52,258 bases of DNA, taken from assembly GCF_003248515.1 (NCBI RefSeq), contig NZ_QFOB01000019.1, positions 1-52,258 on the forward strand, given 5' to 3'. The position numbers and the translations under genes are program-made. The stretch's first letter is position 1, and every line of letters begins with the position of its first letter. Origin of the DNA: Sphingomonas sp. GTDB lineage: Bacteria > Pseudomonadota > Alphaproteobacteria > Sphingomonadales > Sphingomonadaceae. This document shows, in pieces, positions 36,060 through 42,813 of the stretch. Below the pieces are notes generated by a model. The model was not told the DNA's origin, did no database searches, and saw only the letters and a program-made list of their open reading frames with translations.

Positions 36060-36136
36060 CGGGGCGTAGCGCAGCCTGGTAGCGCATCAGACTGGGGGTC
36101 TGGGGGTCGCAGGTTCGAATCCTGTCGCCCCGACCA
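36060..36136 (+). tRNA. tRNA-Pro (anticodon GGG)
   Basis: A 77-nt cloverleaf with encoded CCA. The acceptor stem pairs CGGGGCG (36060-36066) with CGCCCCG (36126-36132), followed by discriminator A and CCA. The D stem is GCGC/GCGC. The anticodon arm is TCAGA-CTGGGGG-TCTGG, giving anticodon GGG. The T arm is GCAGG-TTCGAAT-CCTGT. It reads CCC and, by wobble, CCU codons. Confidence 0.97.
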
Positions 36137-36435
36137 GAAATTCCCTTACTCCCAGTCACTTAGGGCGGTCCGGCTTGGCTTCCCCAGCTCGCCACTAGGT
36201 GCGTTCTAACGCATTCCTAACTCGCACGCCTTGTAACCCCAGGATCAGCGAGGCGCTGCGCTTAGCGGGGCTCCCTTGCCGAATCGGCCATCAACGGAGG
36301 GAAAGCCAAACGTGGGCGCTAGTGGGGCGATTGCAGCGTGTCCGCTTTCGGCATCCATTCACGCGTAGGGGAACGGCTGGAAGTGGGTGGAAAGCGGACT
36401 GGCAACTTTCGGGCAAAGTCAGTTTGTAGCCGGAC
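36137..36435. other. Gene-free stretch after tRNA-Pro
   Basis: About 300 bp with no convincing gene. The short open frames here lack protein-like composition and proper starts. Two details stand out: an inverted repeat at 36340-36399, and GAAAGCCAAAC at 36301-36311, which recurs at 36526-36536. The base composition is less G/C-biased than the flanks, as is common next to a tRNA gene where inserted DNA decays. Confidence 0.5.
36340..36399. repeat. 10-bp inverted repeat
   Basis: GTCCGCTTTC at 36340-36349 is mirrored by GAAAGCGGAC at 36390-36399 with 40 bp between. The arms are perfect. Short TGTCCGCTTTC-type elements may be degenerate repeats in sphingomonad genomes, but this cannot be checked here. 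Confidence 0.45.
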
Positions 36436-36684
36436 CTACCGGCGACCTGCTCGCCGATCGAAATACCGCTTCGTTCGCCACCCAAGCCATAGGGCGACCG
36501 ACGCACTCGCGACCAAGCAGAGGTCGAAAGCCAAACCTGCGCGATTAGCATCGTCTGGCCGACCTTCCGGCGCGACGACGAGGAACACCGCGATGAAATA
36601 GAACATCAAGAAGGAGGTCGCCGCGACGAAGAAGCCGGACGCGATCGCGCCAGCCTTCACACCCTTGTAATTTCCTGACACCAT
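36436..36684 (-). CDS. Small membrane protein, 82 aa
   Basis: A short protein (MVSGNYKGVKAG at the start) with two clear membrane helices: GAIASGFFVAATSFLMFYFI near residues 12-31, running into AVFLVVAP, and AGLAFDLCLVASASVALWLG near residues 49-68. The tail is basic (RTKRYFDRRAGRR), so it should face the cytoplasm, as should the N-terminus. No function is recognisable. The upstream site for ribosome binding is weak. It lies alone between tRNA-Pro and recN in less G/C-biased DNA. Confidence 0.6.
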   Translation of the reverse strand: MVSGNYKGVKAGAIASGFFVAATSFLMFYFIAVFLVVAPEGRPDDANRAGLAFDLCLVASASVALWLGWRTKRYFDRRAGRR

Positions 36685-36834
36685 TCGCCGAAGCTGAACT
36701 AACGTCGACTTTGTGGCAACCGTCGATCACCTCCTTGCGACCGAGATTGGGGCGATAGCCGCCGTCCATCCTATGTAATCGCGCCCCTATCCAGATGCGA
36801 TTATGGTCTCTCCGGCCGCCCAGCCATATCCGCG

Positions 36835-38493
36835 TCAGGCCGCCAGAAGCCGATCCGCCTGCGCGCGTGCCTCGTCGGTGATTTCCGCGCCGGAGAGCAT
36901 GCGGGCGATCTCCTCGCGCCGCTCCGCCGCGCCGAGCACGTGGACGCCGGTGCGCGCGACCAGACCGTCCGATCTCTTCTCGATCAGCCAGTGGCGATCC
37001 GCGCGCGCCGCCACCTGTGGGCTGTGCGTGACGACCAGCAGTTGCGTGGCGCCCGCCAGCCGGGCGAGCCGCTCCCCGATCGCGCTGGCCACGGCGCCGC
37101 CAACGCCGCGATCCACCTCGTCGAAGATCATCGTACCGGCGCCGCCCTCCTCGGCCAACGCCACCTTGAGCGCGAGGATGAAGCGCGAAAGCTCGCCGCC
37201 GCTGGCGATCTTCATCATGGGCGCGAAGGGCGCGCCGGGATTGGTGGCGATTTCGAATTCCACGCGATCGCGCCCGGCCGGCCCCCATTGCGCTTCGGGC
37301 AGCGGCTCCACCACGGTGCGGAAGCGCGCCGCATCCAGCTTCAGCGGCGCGAGTTCGGCCGCGACGGCGGCGTCCAGCCTTGCTGCGGCGGCCATGCGCG
37401 TGGCGGAGAGCGCCTCGGCCGCCTCGCGATATTCCTCGCGGGCGAGCGCCACTTCGCGCCTCAGGCCGGCGATGCCGGCGCCGCCGGCCTCGATCCGATC
37501 CAGCCGGGCGGCAAGATCCTCCGCCAGCGCGGCGAGATCGTCCGGCTCCACGCGATGCTTGCGGGCCAGCGCGCGCAGATCGAACAGGCGCGTCTCGATC
37601 GCCTCCAGCCGGGCCGGATCGAAGGCGAACGCATCACCGGCGGCGGCCAACCGATCCTCGGCCTCGCTTGCCTCCACCAGCGCCCGATCGAGGGCGGCGA
37701 GCACCTCCGCCAGCCTTTCATCCTCCGATGCGATGCGATCCAGCCGCCGCGTCGCCTGCCGCAACTGGGCGAGCGCCCCTTCGGAGCCATCGAGATGGGC
37801 GGAAACCGCCGCCAGCTCGTCGGCCAGGCGGGCGCCCTTCTGCATATCGGCGCGGGCCTCGGCGAGGCTCGCTTCCTCGCCCGGCTCGGGCGCGGCCTTG
37901 CGCAGTTCCGCGACGGCATGCTCCAGCCATTCGCGATCGCGCGCGGCGCCTTCCAGCTCCGCCTCCGCCTGCGCGAGCGCCTCCTCGCTCGTCTTCCAGC
38001 GCGCATGCGCGGCCGCGACGGGGGCGGTCCGCGATCGGGCGAAGGCATCCAGAAGGGCGCGGTGGCCGCGCGGATTCAGCAGGCCGCGATCATCATGCTG
38101 GCCATGTATCTCCACCAGCGTGCCGCCCAGCGCGCGGAGCAGCCCGGCCGAGGCCGGCTGATCGTTGACGAAGGCGCGGCTGCCGCCGTCGCCGCGCAGC
38201 TGGCGCCGGATCACCAGCGGCTCGCCCGGCTCGATCTCCAGCCCGCCTTCATCGAGGATCGCGCGGGCGGGATGATCGGCCGGCAGATCGAAGCTGGCGG
38301 AAACGCTGGCCTGCGCGGCACCGCTGCGAACCAGCCCGGCATCGGCCCGCGCGCCGAGCGCGAGCCCCAGCGAAACGAGCAGGATGGATTTGCCCGCGCC
38401 CGTCTCCCCCGTGAGCGTCGCCAGGCCGGCCCCGAAATCGAGATCCAGCGCCTCGATCAGCACGACATCGCGAATGGCGAGGCGGGTCAGCAT
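36835..38493 (-). CDS. recN: DNA repair protein RecN
   Basis: A 552-residue SMC-like ATPase. Walker A is GETGAGKS at residues 29-36, a Q-loop-type EIHGQHDDRGLLNP follows, then long coiled-coil regions (about 155-370). The signature and Walker B are ASGGELSRFILALKVAL and GTMIFDEVDRGVGG, with the H-loop LVVTHSPQVAA. RecN helps tether and repair double-strand breaks and is often near bamD in alphaproteobacteria. It follows bamD by 113 bp on the same strand. Confidence 0.96.
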   Translation of the reverse strand: MLTRLAIRDVVLIEALDLDFGAGLATLTGETGAGKSILLVSLGLALGARADAGLVRSGAAQASVSASFDLPADHPARAILDEGGLEIEPGEPLVIRRQLRGDGGSRAFVNDQPASAGLLRALGGTLVEIHGQHDDRGLLNPRGHRALLDAFARSRTAPVAAAHARWKTSEEALAQAEAELEGAARDREWLEHAVAELRKAAPEPGEEASLAEARADMQKGARLADELAAVSAHLDGSEGALAQLRQATRRLDRIASEDERLAEVLAALDRALVEASEAEDRLAAAGDAFAFDPARLEAIETRLFDLRALARKHRVEPDDLAALAEDLAARLDRIEAGGAGIAGLRREVALAREEYREAAEALSATRMAAAARLDAAVAAELAPLKLDAARFRTVVEPLPEAQWGPAGRDRVEFEIATNPGAPFAPMMKIASGGELSRFILALKVALAEEGGAGTMIFDEVDRGVGGAVASAIGERLARLAGATQLLVVTHSPQVAARADRHWLIEKRSDGLVARTGVHVLGAAERREEIARMLSGAEITDEARAQADRLLAA

Positions 38494-38606
38494 CGCGCTT
38501 TCTCTACGGGAGGATCAGCCGGAACGGAAGGTGGACGGGATCGCGCCGCAGAACCGCCGCTCCACGCGCCGGAACCGGCCTTCCTCCGCCGCCGCCCGAA
38601 GGAGTG

Positions 38607-39410
38607 TCAGCCCTTCTTCTCGCGCTTCTGGATCAGCTCGTAGGCGTGATTATACCATTCGGTGCCGGGATAATTGGCGCCCAGCACGGCGGCGGACTTC
38701 TTCGCCTCGTCCACCACGCCCAGCGCGATATAGCTTTCGGTGAGGCGCATCAGCGCTTCGGGCGTGTGGCTGGACGTCTGATACTGATCGATCACGGTGC
38801 GGAAGCGGATCACCGAAGCCAGCCACTCGCCCCGCCGCTGATAGAAGCGGCCAATCTCCATTTCCTTGCCGGCGAGGTGATCGTTGATGAGATCCACCTT
38901 CAGGCGCGCATCGGCCGCATATTTGCTGTCCGGATAGCGACGGATCAGCTCGCCCATCGCATCCAGCGCCTGACCGGTGATCTTCTGGTCGCGCGTGACG
39001 TCCGTGATCTGCTCGTAATAGTCGACGGCGATCAGATAGAGCGCATAGGGCGCATCGCGATTGCCGGGGTGGATCGACAGGAAGCGCTGCGAGGCCTGGA
39101 TCGATTCCGGATAGGAATGCGCCAGATAATAAGAGAAAGCGCTCATCAGCTCGGCCCGGCGCGCCCAGGGCGAATAGGGATGCTGGCGCTCGACCTCGTC
39201 GAACAGGCCGGCGGCCAGCCGATACTGGCGCTTGTCCAGCGCATCCTTGGCCGCATTGTAGAGCGTATCGACGTCGCGCGCGACGTAGCGATTGCTGTCC
39301 TGCCCTTTCTTCGAACGCCCCGCGCAGCCGGCGAGCGGCAGGGTGGCGAGCGCGATCCCGATCAGGATGGCCGGGCGAAGGGCGGAGGAGCGAAGGGCAG
39401 ACAGGCGCAT
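38607..39410 (-). CDS. bamD: Outer membrane assembly lipoprotein BamD
   Basis: A 267-residue lipoprotein. The lipobox LPLAGC places the acylated cysteine at residue 29. Five TPR-like helical pairs follow, for example LYNAAKDALDKRQYRLAAGL, VERQHPYSPWARRAELM and PDSKYAADARLKVDLINDHL. BamD is the essential partner of BamA in inserting barrel proteins. It precedes recN on the minus strand and follows the PEP-CTERM gene after a hairpin. Confidence 0.95.
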   Translation of the reverse strand: MRLSALRSSALRPAILIGIALATLPLAGCAGRSKKGQDSNRYVARDVDTLYNAAKDALDKRQYRLAAGLFDEVERQHPYSPWARRAELMSAFSYYLAHSYPESIQASQRFLSIHPGNRDAPYALYLIAVDYYEQITDVTRDQKITGQALDAMGELIRRYPDSKYAADARLKVDLINDHLAGKEMEIGRFYQRRGEWLASVIRFRTVIDQYQTSSHTPEALMRLTESYIALGVVDEAKKSAAVLGANYPGTEWYNHAYELIQKREKKG

Positions 39411-39473
39411 GACGGCGGGCCTTAGCCGAGCGACGGAGGCGCGGGAAGGGGCATGCGGCGGGGTGAAGGGCGG

Positions 39474-39494
39474 CGGCGCCCGCGGCGGGCGCCG
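39474..39494 (-). terminator. Hairpin after the PEP-CTERM gene
   Basis: CGGCGCCC (39474-39481) and GGGCGCCG (39487-39494) form an 8-bp stem with a 5-nt loop, 21 bp beyond the PEP-CTERM stop. No T tract is visible. Its place between this gene and bamD suits a terminator. Confidence 0.42.
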
Positions 39495-39515
39495 TCGTCC
39501 CCATCCCGGCGTCGC

Positions 39516-40214
39516 TCAGTTCGCTCCGACCATCCCGTGCGCGATCGTGCGACGCCGGCCACGCAGGCTGGCGCCGATCGCGCCGAAGCCGACGACCATC
39601 ATTGCCCAGGTCACGGGCTCCGGCACGGCGGCCGCCGCGCTCGCATAGGTCACATTGTCGAATCCGAAGGAGGCGCTGCCCGGCGCCCGGAACTCGATCC
39701 GCTTGAAGGCCGTATCCGATTGCACGCCGAAGAAGAGATCCCCGGTCTCGGCCAGATTGCCCGAGGTGATCGTGGTATCCAGCAGGCTGAAGGCGACCTG
39801 GCCCAGGGATCCGCTGCGGAAATTGGCGCCGAAAGAGGTGACCTCCTCGTCGAATTCGATCACGTAGCTGCTATACCAGCCGCGCAGACTATCCGAATAG
39901 GTCTGCCCGAACACGCCGATCGAGCCGCCCAGACTGTTCGCCCCCCTGCTGAAATAGCTGTTCAGGGGCGTGCCTGCCGTGCGCTGGTAGGTGAGTGTGA
40001 AAGCGCCGAAATCGATCGAATTGGCCACCGTGTTTTCGGCGCGCGAATCGAACGTCTCGATCTGGCTTGTGCCCACTGCCGCGTCGAACACGGCCCTGCC
40101 GGTATAGCTTACGATCGTGGCCGCCATCGCGCCGGTCGGCAGCGCGCCGAGCGCCATCGTTCCCACCATCATCGCCAGCCGGAATCCGGCGCGGCCCCGC
40201 ATCATCATCATCAT
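39516..40214 (-). CDS. PEP-CTERM sorting-domain protein
   Basis: A 232-residue exported protein. It starts with five consecutive ATG codons; AAGGAG at 40223-40228 is 8 nt upstream of the first, so that one is used. A signal peptide ends near ALPTGAMA-AT. The mature part is a strand-rich sequence with SFGANFRSGSLGQVAFSL. The end carries the sorting signal VPEPVTWAMMVVGFGAIGAS followed by LRGRRR: PEP motif, hydrophobic helix and basic tail. Exosortase should cleave and anchor it, but no exosortase gene lies in the window. A LytTR-like tandem site lies 109-137 bp upstream of the start. Confidence 0.9.
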   Translation of the reverse strand: MMMMMRGRAGFRLAMMVGTMALGALPTGAMAATIVSYTGRAVFDAAVGTSQIETFDSRAENTVANSIDFGAFTLTYQRTAGTPLNSYFSRGANSLGGSIGVFGQTYSDSLRGWYSSYVIEFDEEVTSFGANFRSGSLGQVAFSLLDTTITSGNLAETGDLFFGVQSDTAFKRIEFRAPGSASFGFDNVTYASAAAAVPEPVTWAMMVVGFGAIGASLRGRRRTIAHGMVGAN

Positions 40215-40322
40215 TCGTCTTGCTCCTTATCATCAGCGCGGCGGCGTTAGGCGCGCGGAGCAAGGCGATCGGCGGCATTGCGGCAAACGCTCCGGCCCCT
40301 GCGGGTAACGAAGCGTGGCCGG

Positions 40323-40351
40323 GACGAACGACCCACGGGCCGCGACGAACG
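40323..40351 (-). promoter_or_regulatory. Tandem LytTR-like regulator site upstream of the PEP-CTERM gene
   Basis: GACGAACG occurs at 40323-40330 and 40344-40351, a 21-bp period. Read toward the gene it is CGTTCGTC twice, close to the known LytTR half-site pattern (MGTTNRK) with 12-13 bp between 9-bp repeats. The site starts 109 bp upstream of the PEP-CTERM ATG and sits just after the stop of the LytTR regulator gene. Confidence 0.6.
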
Positions 40352-40355
40352 GCCA

Positions 40356-41139
40356 TCAGCGCGCGGCCTGAAGGATCGCGCGCACGCTGGCGGCATATTT
40401 GCGGCCGACGCGGAACGAGGCTCCATCCTCCATCACCACCGCCTGGATACCCGGCGCGACCGAACGCACGGCCGCGATCATGTCGCGGCGGATGATCGTG
40501 GACCGGTGGACGCGGACAAAGCCGGCGGGATCGAGCACGCTTTCGATCCGGCCGATCTGATCGCGGATCAGGTGGCTGCCGCCCGCGACATGAAGCCGGA
40601 CATAATCCTCCTCCGCCGCGATCCAGCGTATATGCTCCACCGGCAGGCGCAGCCGATTGGCACCCGACTGCACCCAAAAATCCTCGACCGCGCGGCCCGG
40701 CCGGCGCGTCACCCCCCCGGCGCAGGGCATCGATGACGGACGCCATTTCCGACAGGCGTTCCCCGGCCGAGCGCGATGCCAGCGCATGTCGCACGCGATC
40801 GAGCGCGCCCGAAAGGCGATCCAGCGGCACGGGTTTCAGCAGATAATCGGTGGCGGCGATCCCGAACGCATCGACCGCGAAATCCGCGAAGGCCGTGACG
40901 AAGATCACCAGCGGCCCGCCCGGTTTGCCCAGCCATCGCGCGAGATCGAGCCCGCTTGGGCCGGGCATGTCGATATCGAGCAGGATCAGATCCGGATGCG
41001 ACTGTCCGGCGAGCGTCAGCGCCGCATGCACGTCCCCGGCCTCGCCCACCATTTCCGCCTGCCCGATCGTCCGCAGCATCGCGGCGAGCCTTCGCCTCGC
41101 GGCGGGCTCGTCATCGACGATCAGGACACGCAGCGTCAT
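40356..41139 (-). pseudogene. LytTR-type response regulator, frameshifted at a run of seven G
   Basis: The N-terminal receiver domain reads in one frame from ATG 41139 (LRVLIVDDEPAARRRL; phospho-acceptor D55 in LILLDIDMPG). The C-terminal LytTR DNA-binding domain reads in another frame (DFWVQSGANRLRLPVEHI, AAEEDYVRLH, FVRVHRSTIIRRDMI). The shift falls at seven C on the plus strand, 40712-40718. Removing one base would give a continuous 260-residue protein, so the gene is one base out of frame. The cause may be a sequencing error, a recent mutation or a variable tract. The start overlaps the kinase stop (ATGA). If functional, it is the partner of the kinase upstream. Confidence 0.85.
40712..40718 (-). 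other. Seven-base G tract at the regulator frameshift
   Basis: A run of seven C on the plus strand (seven G in the coding strand) lies exactly between the receiver and LytTR reading frames. With six G the frames join as ALRRGVTRRPGRAVEDFW. With eight a TGA stop follows immediately. Confidence 0.8.
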
Positions 41140-42266
41140 GCCGGCACCGGCGGCAGGCGAAGCTCGGCGACGAACCGGGCGGCGGTTTCGCGGGTTGCGA
41201 GCGTCGCTGCTTCACCGAACCGGACGGCCAGCCTGTGACGGACATTCTGCAGACCAAGCCCCGTGCCCGGCCGGGGCTCTGCCTCCGGATCGCGACCGTT
41301 TTCGACCACCAGCACCACGGCGCCATCCACCCCCCGGGCGCGTATGCGAACCTCCACCGGCCGGCCGCTCGGCCCCACCCCATGCTTGATGCTGTTCTCG
41401 ATCAACGGCTGCAGGATAAGATTCGGCACCGCCATTTTTTCCAGCCCCGCCTCGACCGTGATCGTGACGCGCAGCCGATCGGCGAAGCGTATTTCCTCGA
41501 TGGCGAGATATTTCCGCTGCAATTCCAGCTCGCGATAGAGCGGCACGTCTTCGGCGGGGTCGCTGGAAAGCACCTCGCGCAGGAAATCGGAAAAGGCGAG
41601 GACCATCGCCTCCGCCCCGCGCAGATCCCGATCCCAGATCATCGCGGAAAGGGAATTCAGGCTGTTGAAGAGGAAATGCGGATTGAGCTGATAGCGCAGC
41701 GCCCGCATCTCGGCCGCCTGCGTGGCGATGCGCAGTTCCGCCAGCATCCTGTCCCGACGGCGTAGCGCCCGACCATGCAGCAGCGCGATCACCGTGACGG
41801 TCCAGAGCGCCACGGGCATCAGGGCCATGACGAAGGTGCGCATCGCCGTGAAATGCGGCGGCCGCCTGGTGGGAAGGCCCGCCCAGACGATCTGGCCCCA
41901 GGCTGCCAGGGCGAGGAGCGCGGCGGCGGCGACCGTGGCAGCGGCGCCGACTGCGATGCGCAGCGCGAGCGAGCGTTCGTCCATCCGCTCCATCGCGGCA
42001 TAGATGCTCATGCCGATCAGCAGTTCCAGTGCGATCAAGGCGAGTTCGTCCCAGGCGAGACTCGACCGGACGAACAGCATCACGAGAGTGCCCAGGGGCT
42101 GGGCCATCGGATCCGGCATCGCCAGCGTGTTGATCGCGAAGATCATCACATGCAGCAGGGCCTGAAACAGCAGCAGCAGGGCGAAGGCCCGCACGGCCCC
42201 CCCTTCGCCCGGGGGCGGCAGGGCGCGCTGGCCGTCAGCCGATTTCATGTGACCGGAGCCCACCAT
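41136..42266 (-). CDS. LytS/YehU-family sensor histidine kinase
   Basis: A 376-residue kinase with about five membrane helices in residues 25-165 (for example FALLLLFQALLHVMIFAINT, VMALMPVALWTVTVIALL). A His_kinase domain follows with RYQLNPHFLFNSLNSL and the phospho-acceptor H197, then an ATPase domain with LQPLIENSIKHGV (N box) and GTGLGLQNVRHRL (G box). The membrane part carries no recognised sensor domain, so the signal is unknown. Start alternatives are ATG 42266 (used) or ATG 42248. Its stop overlaps the regulator start. A tandem LytTR-like site lies 113-141 bp upstream of this start. Confidence 0.92.
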   Translation of the reverse strand: MVGSGHMKSADGQRALPPPGEGGAVRAFALLLLFQALLHVMIFAINTLAMPDPMAQPLGTLVMLFVRSSLAWDELALIALELLIGMSIYAAMERMDERSLALRIAVGAAATVAAAALLALAAWGQIVWAGLPTRRPPHFTAMRTFVMALMPVALWTVTVIALLHGRALRRRDRMLAELRIATQAAEMRALRYQLNPHFLFNSLNSLSAMIWDRDLRGAEAMVLAFSDFLREVLSSDPAEDVPLYRELELQRKYLAIEEIRFADRLRVTITVEAGLEKMAVPNLILQPLIENSIKHGVGPSGRPVEVRIRARGVDGAVVLVVENGRDPEAEPRPGTGLGLQNVRHRLAVRFGEAATLATRETAARFVAELRLPPVPA

Positions 42267-42378
42267 CGTGTCTCGATCATTTGCGATTTCCCACCTGCGA
42301 CCGCCGTTTCACACGGACGCCCCGGGAAGCGCCCGTGCGGGGGCAAGCAATCGTGGCCCCGCCGGGCAATGGCGCCGC

Positions 42379-42407
42379 GACGAACGATCAGGATCGCTCG
42401 ACGAACG
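42379..42407 (-). promoter_or_regulatory. Tandem LytTR-like regulator site upstream of the histidine kinase
   Basis: GACGAACG occurs at 42379-42386 and 42400-42407, again a 21-bp period and identical half-sites to those before the PEP-CTERM gene. It begins 113 bp upstream of the kinase ATG, nearly the same distance as in the PEP-CTERM case (109 bp). This suggests autoregulation of the two-component operon. It lies about 406 bp before the giant gene on the other strand. Confidence 0.6.
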
Positions 42408-42514
42408 ACGCGCACCCATCCCGAAATCGGCGTGGGGCGGCCCTCCGCAGCCGAAAGGCCGCCGTGTTTTTGGTCTCGCCCGGCGCCCGAACTGTGAACG
42501 ATCGATAACAGTAA

Positions 42515-42534
42515 ATCGGCATGTTCATGCCGAT
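42515..42534. promoter_or_regulatory. Perfect palindrome in the leader region
   Basis: ATCGGCATG and CATGCCGAT are exact inverted copies separated by TT. This could be an operator for a dimeric repressor or a small RNA hairpin. It lies 280 bp upstream of the giant gene ATG. Confidence 0.4.
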
Positions 42535-42813
42535 GATCCCGGATCGATTAAAGAAGGGGCAAATATGCTGTCCCAAATCTCGTAAAACGAGCCCGAAAAA
42601 TCGGGAATCCGTGTGAAACGAGGACTCGTGGGCAGTCCATATTTTTTGACGGAGATTTCACGGCGAATTCTTCCATTCCTGTTCTATCACATGGATCGTC
42701 GAGGGCATCGTGGCGGGGCGGCGACGGCAAGCTTCTCAAATTGTCGTCAAACTGTTACGAAAGGTCCAAAAGCAGACCAAACCGAATGCCGGTCCGGGCT
42801 TGGGGAGAGAGCT

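Larger units (their letters stand above)
42267..42813. other. Divergent intergenic region and long leader of the giant gene pair
   Basis: 547 bp without a credible gene; short frames here lack coding character. It holds the tandem LytTR-like site near the kinase side, a 9-bp-arm palindrome at 42515-42534, and, nearest the giant gene, a less G/C-rich stretch (about 42500-42780). A six-codon frame (MLSQIS) at 42565, preceded by AAGGGG, could be a leader peptide but is too short to support. No clear promoter hexamers were identified. Confidence 0.5.

Noticed and set aside
36199..36429. 76-codon plus-strand open frame after tRNA-Pro
   Set aside because: No ribosome-binding site, no protein-like composition, and it covers the inverted repeat region.
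39889..40711. Continuation of the response regulator frame past the G7 run as a novel 416-residue fusion
   Set aside because: After the run the frame runs antisense-like through unrelated sequence, while the LytTR domain is clearly present in the neighbouring frame.
42565..42585. Six-codon leader peptide (MLSQIS)
   Set aside because: It has AAGGGG upstream, but a frame this short occurs by chance and shows no regulatory codon pattern.
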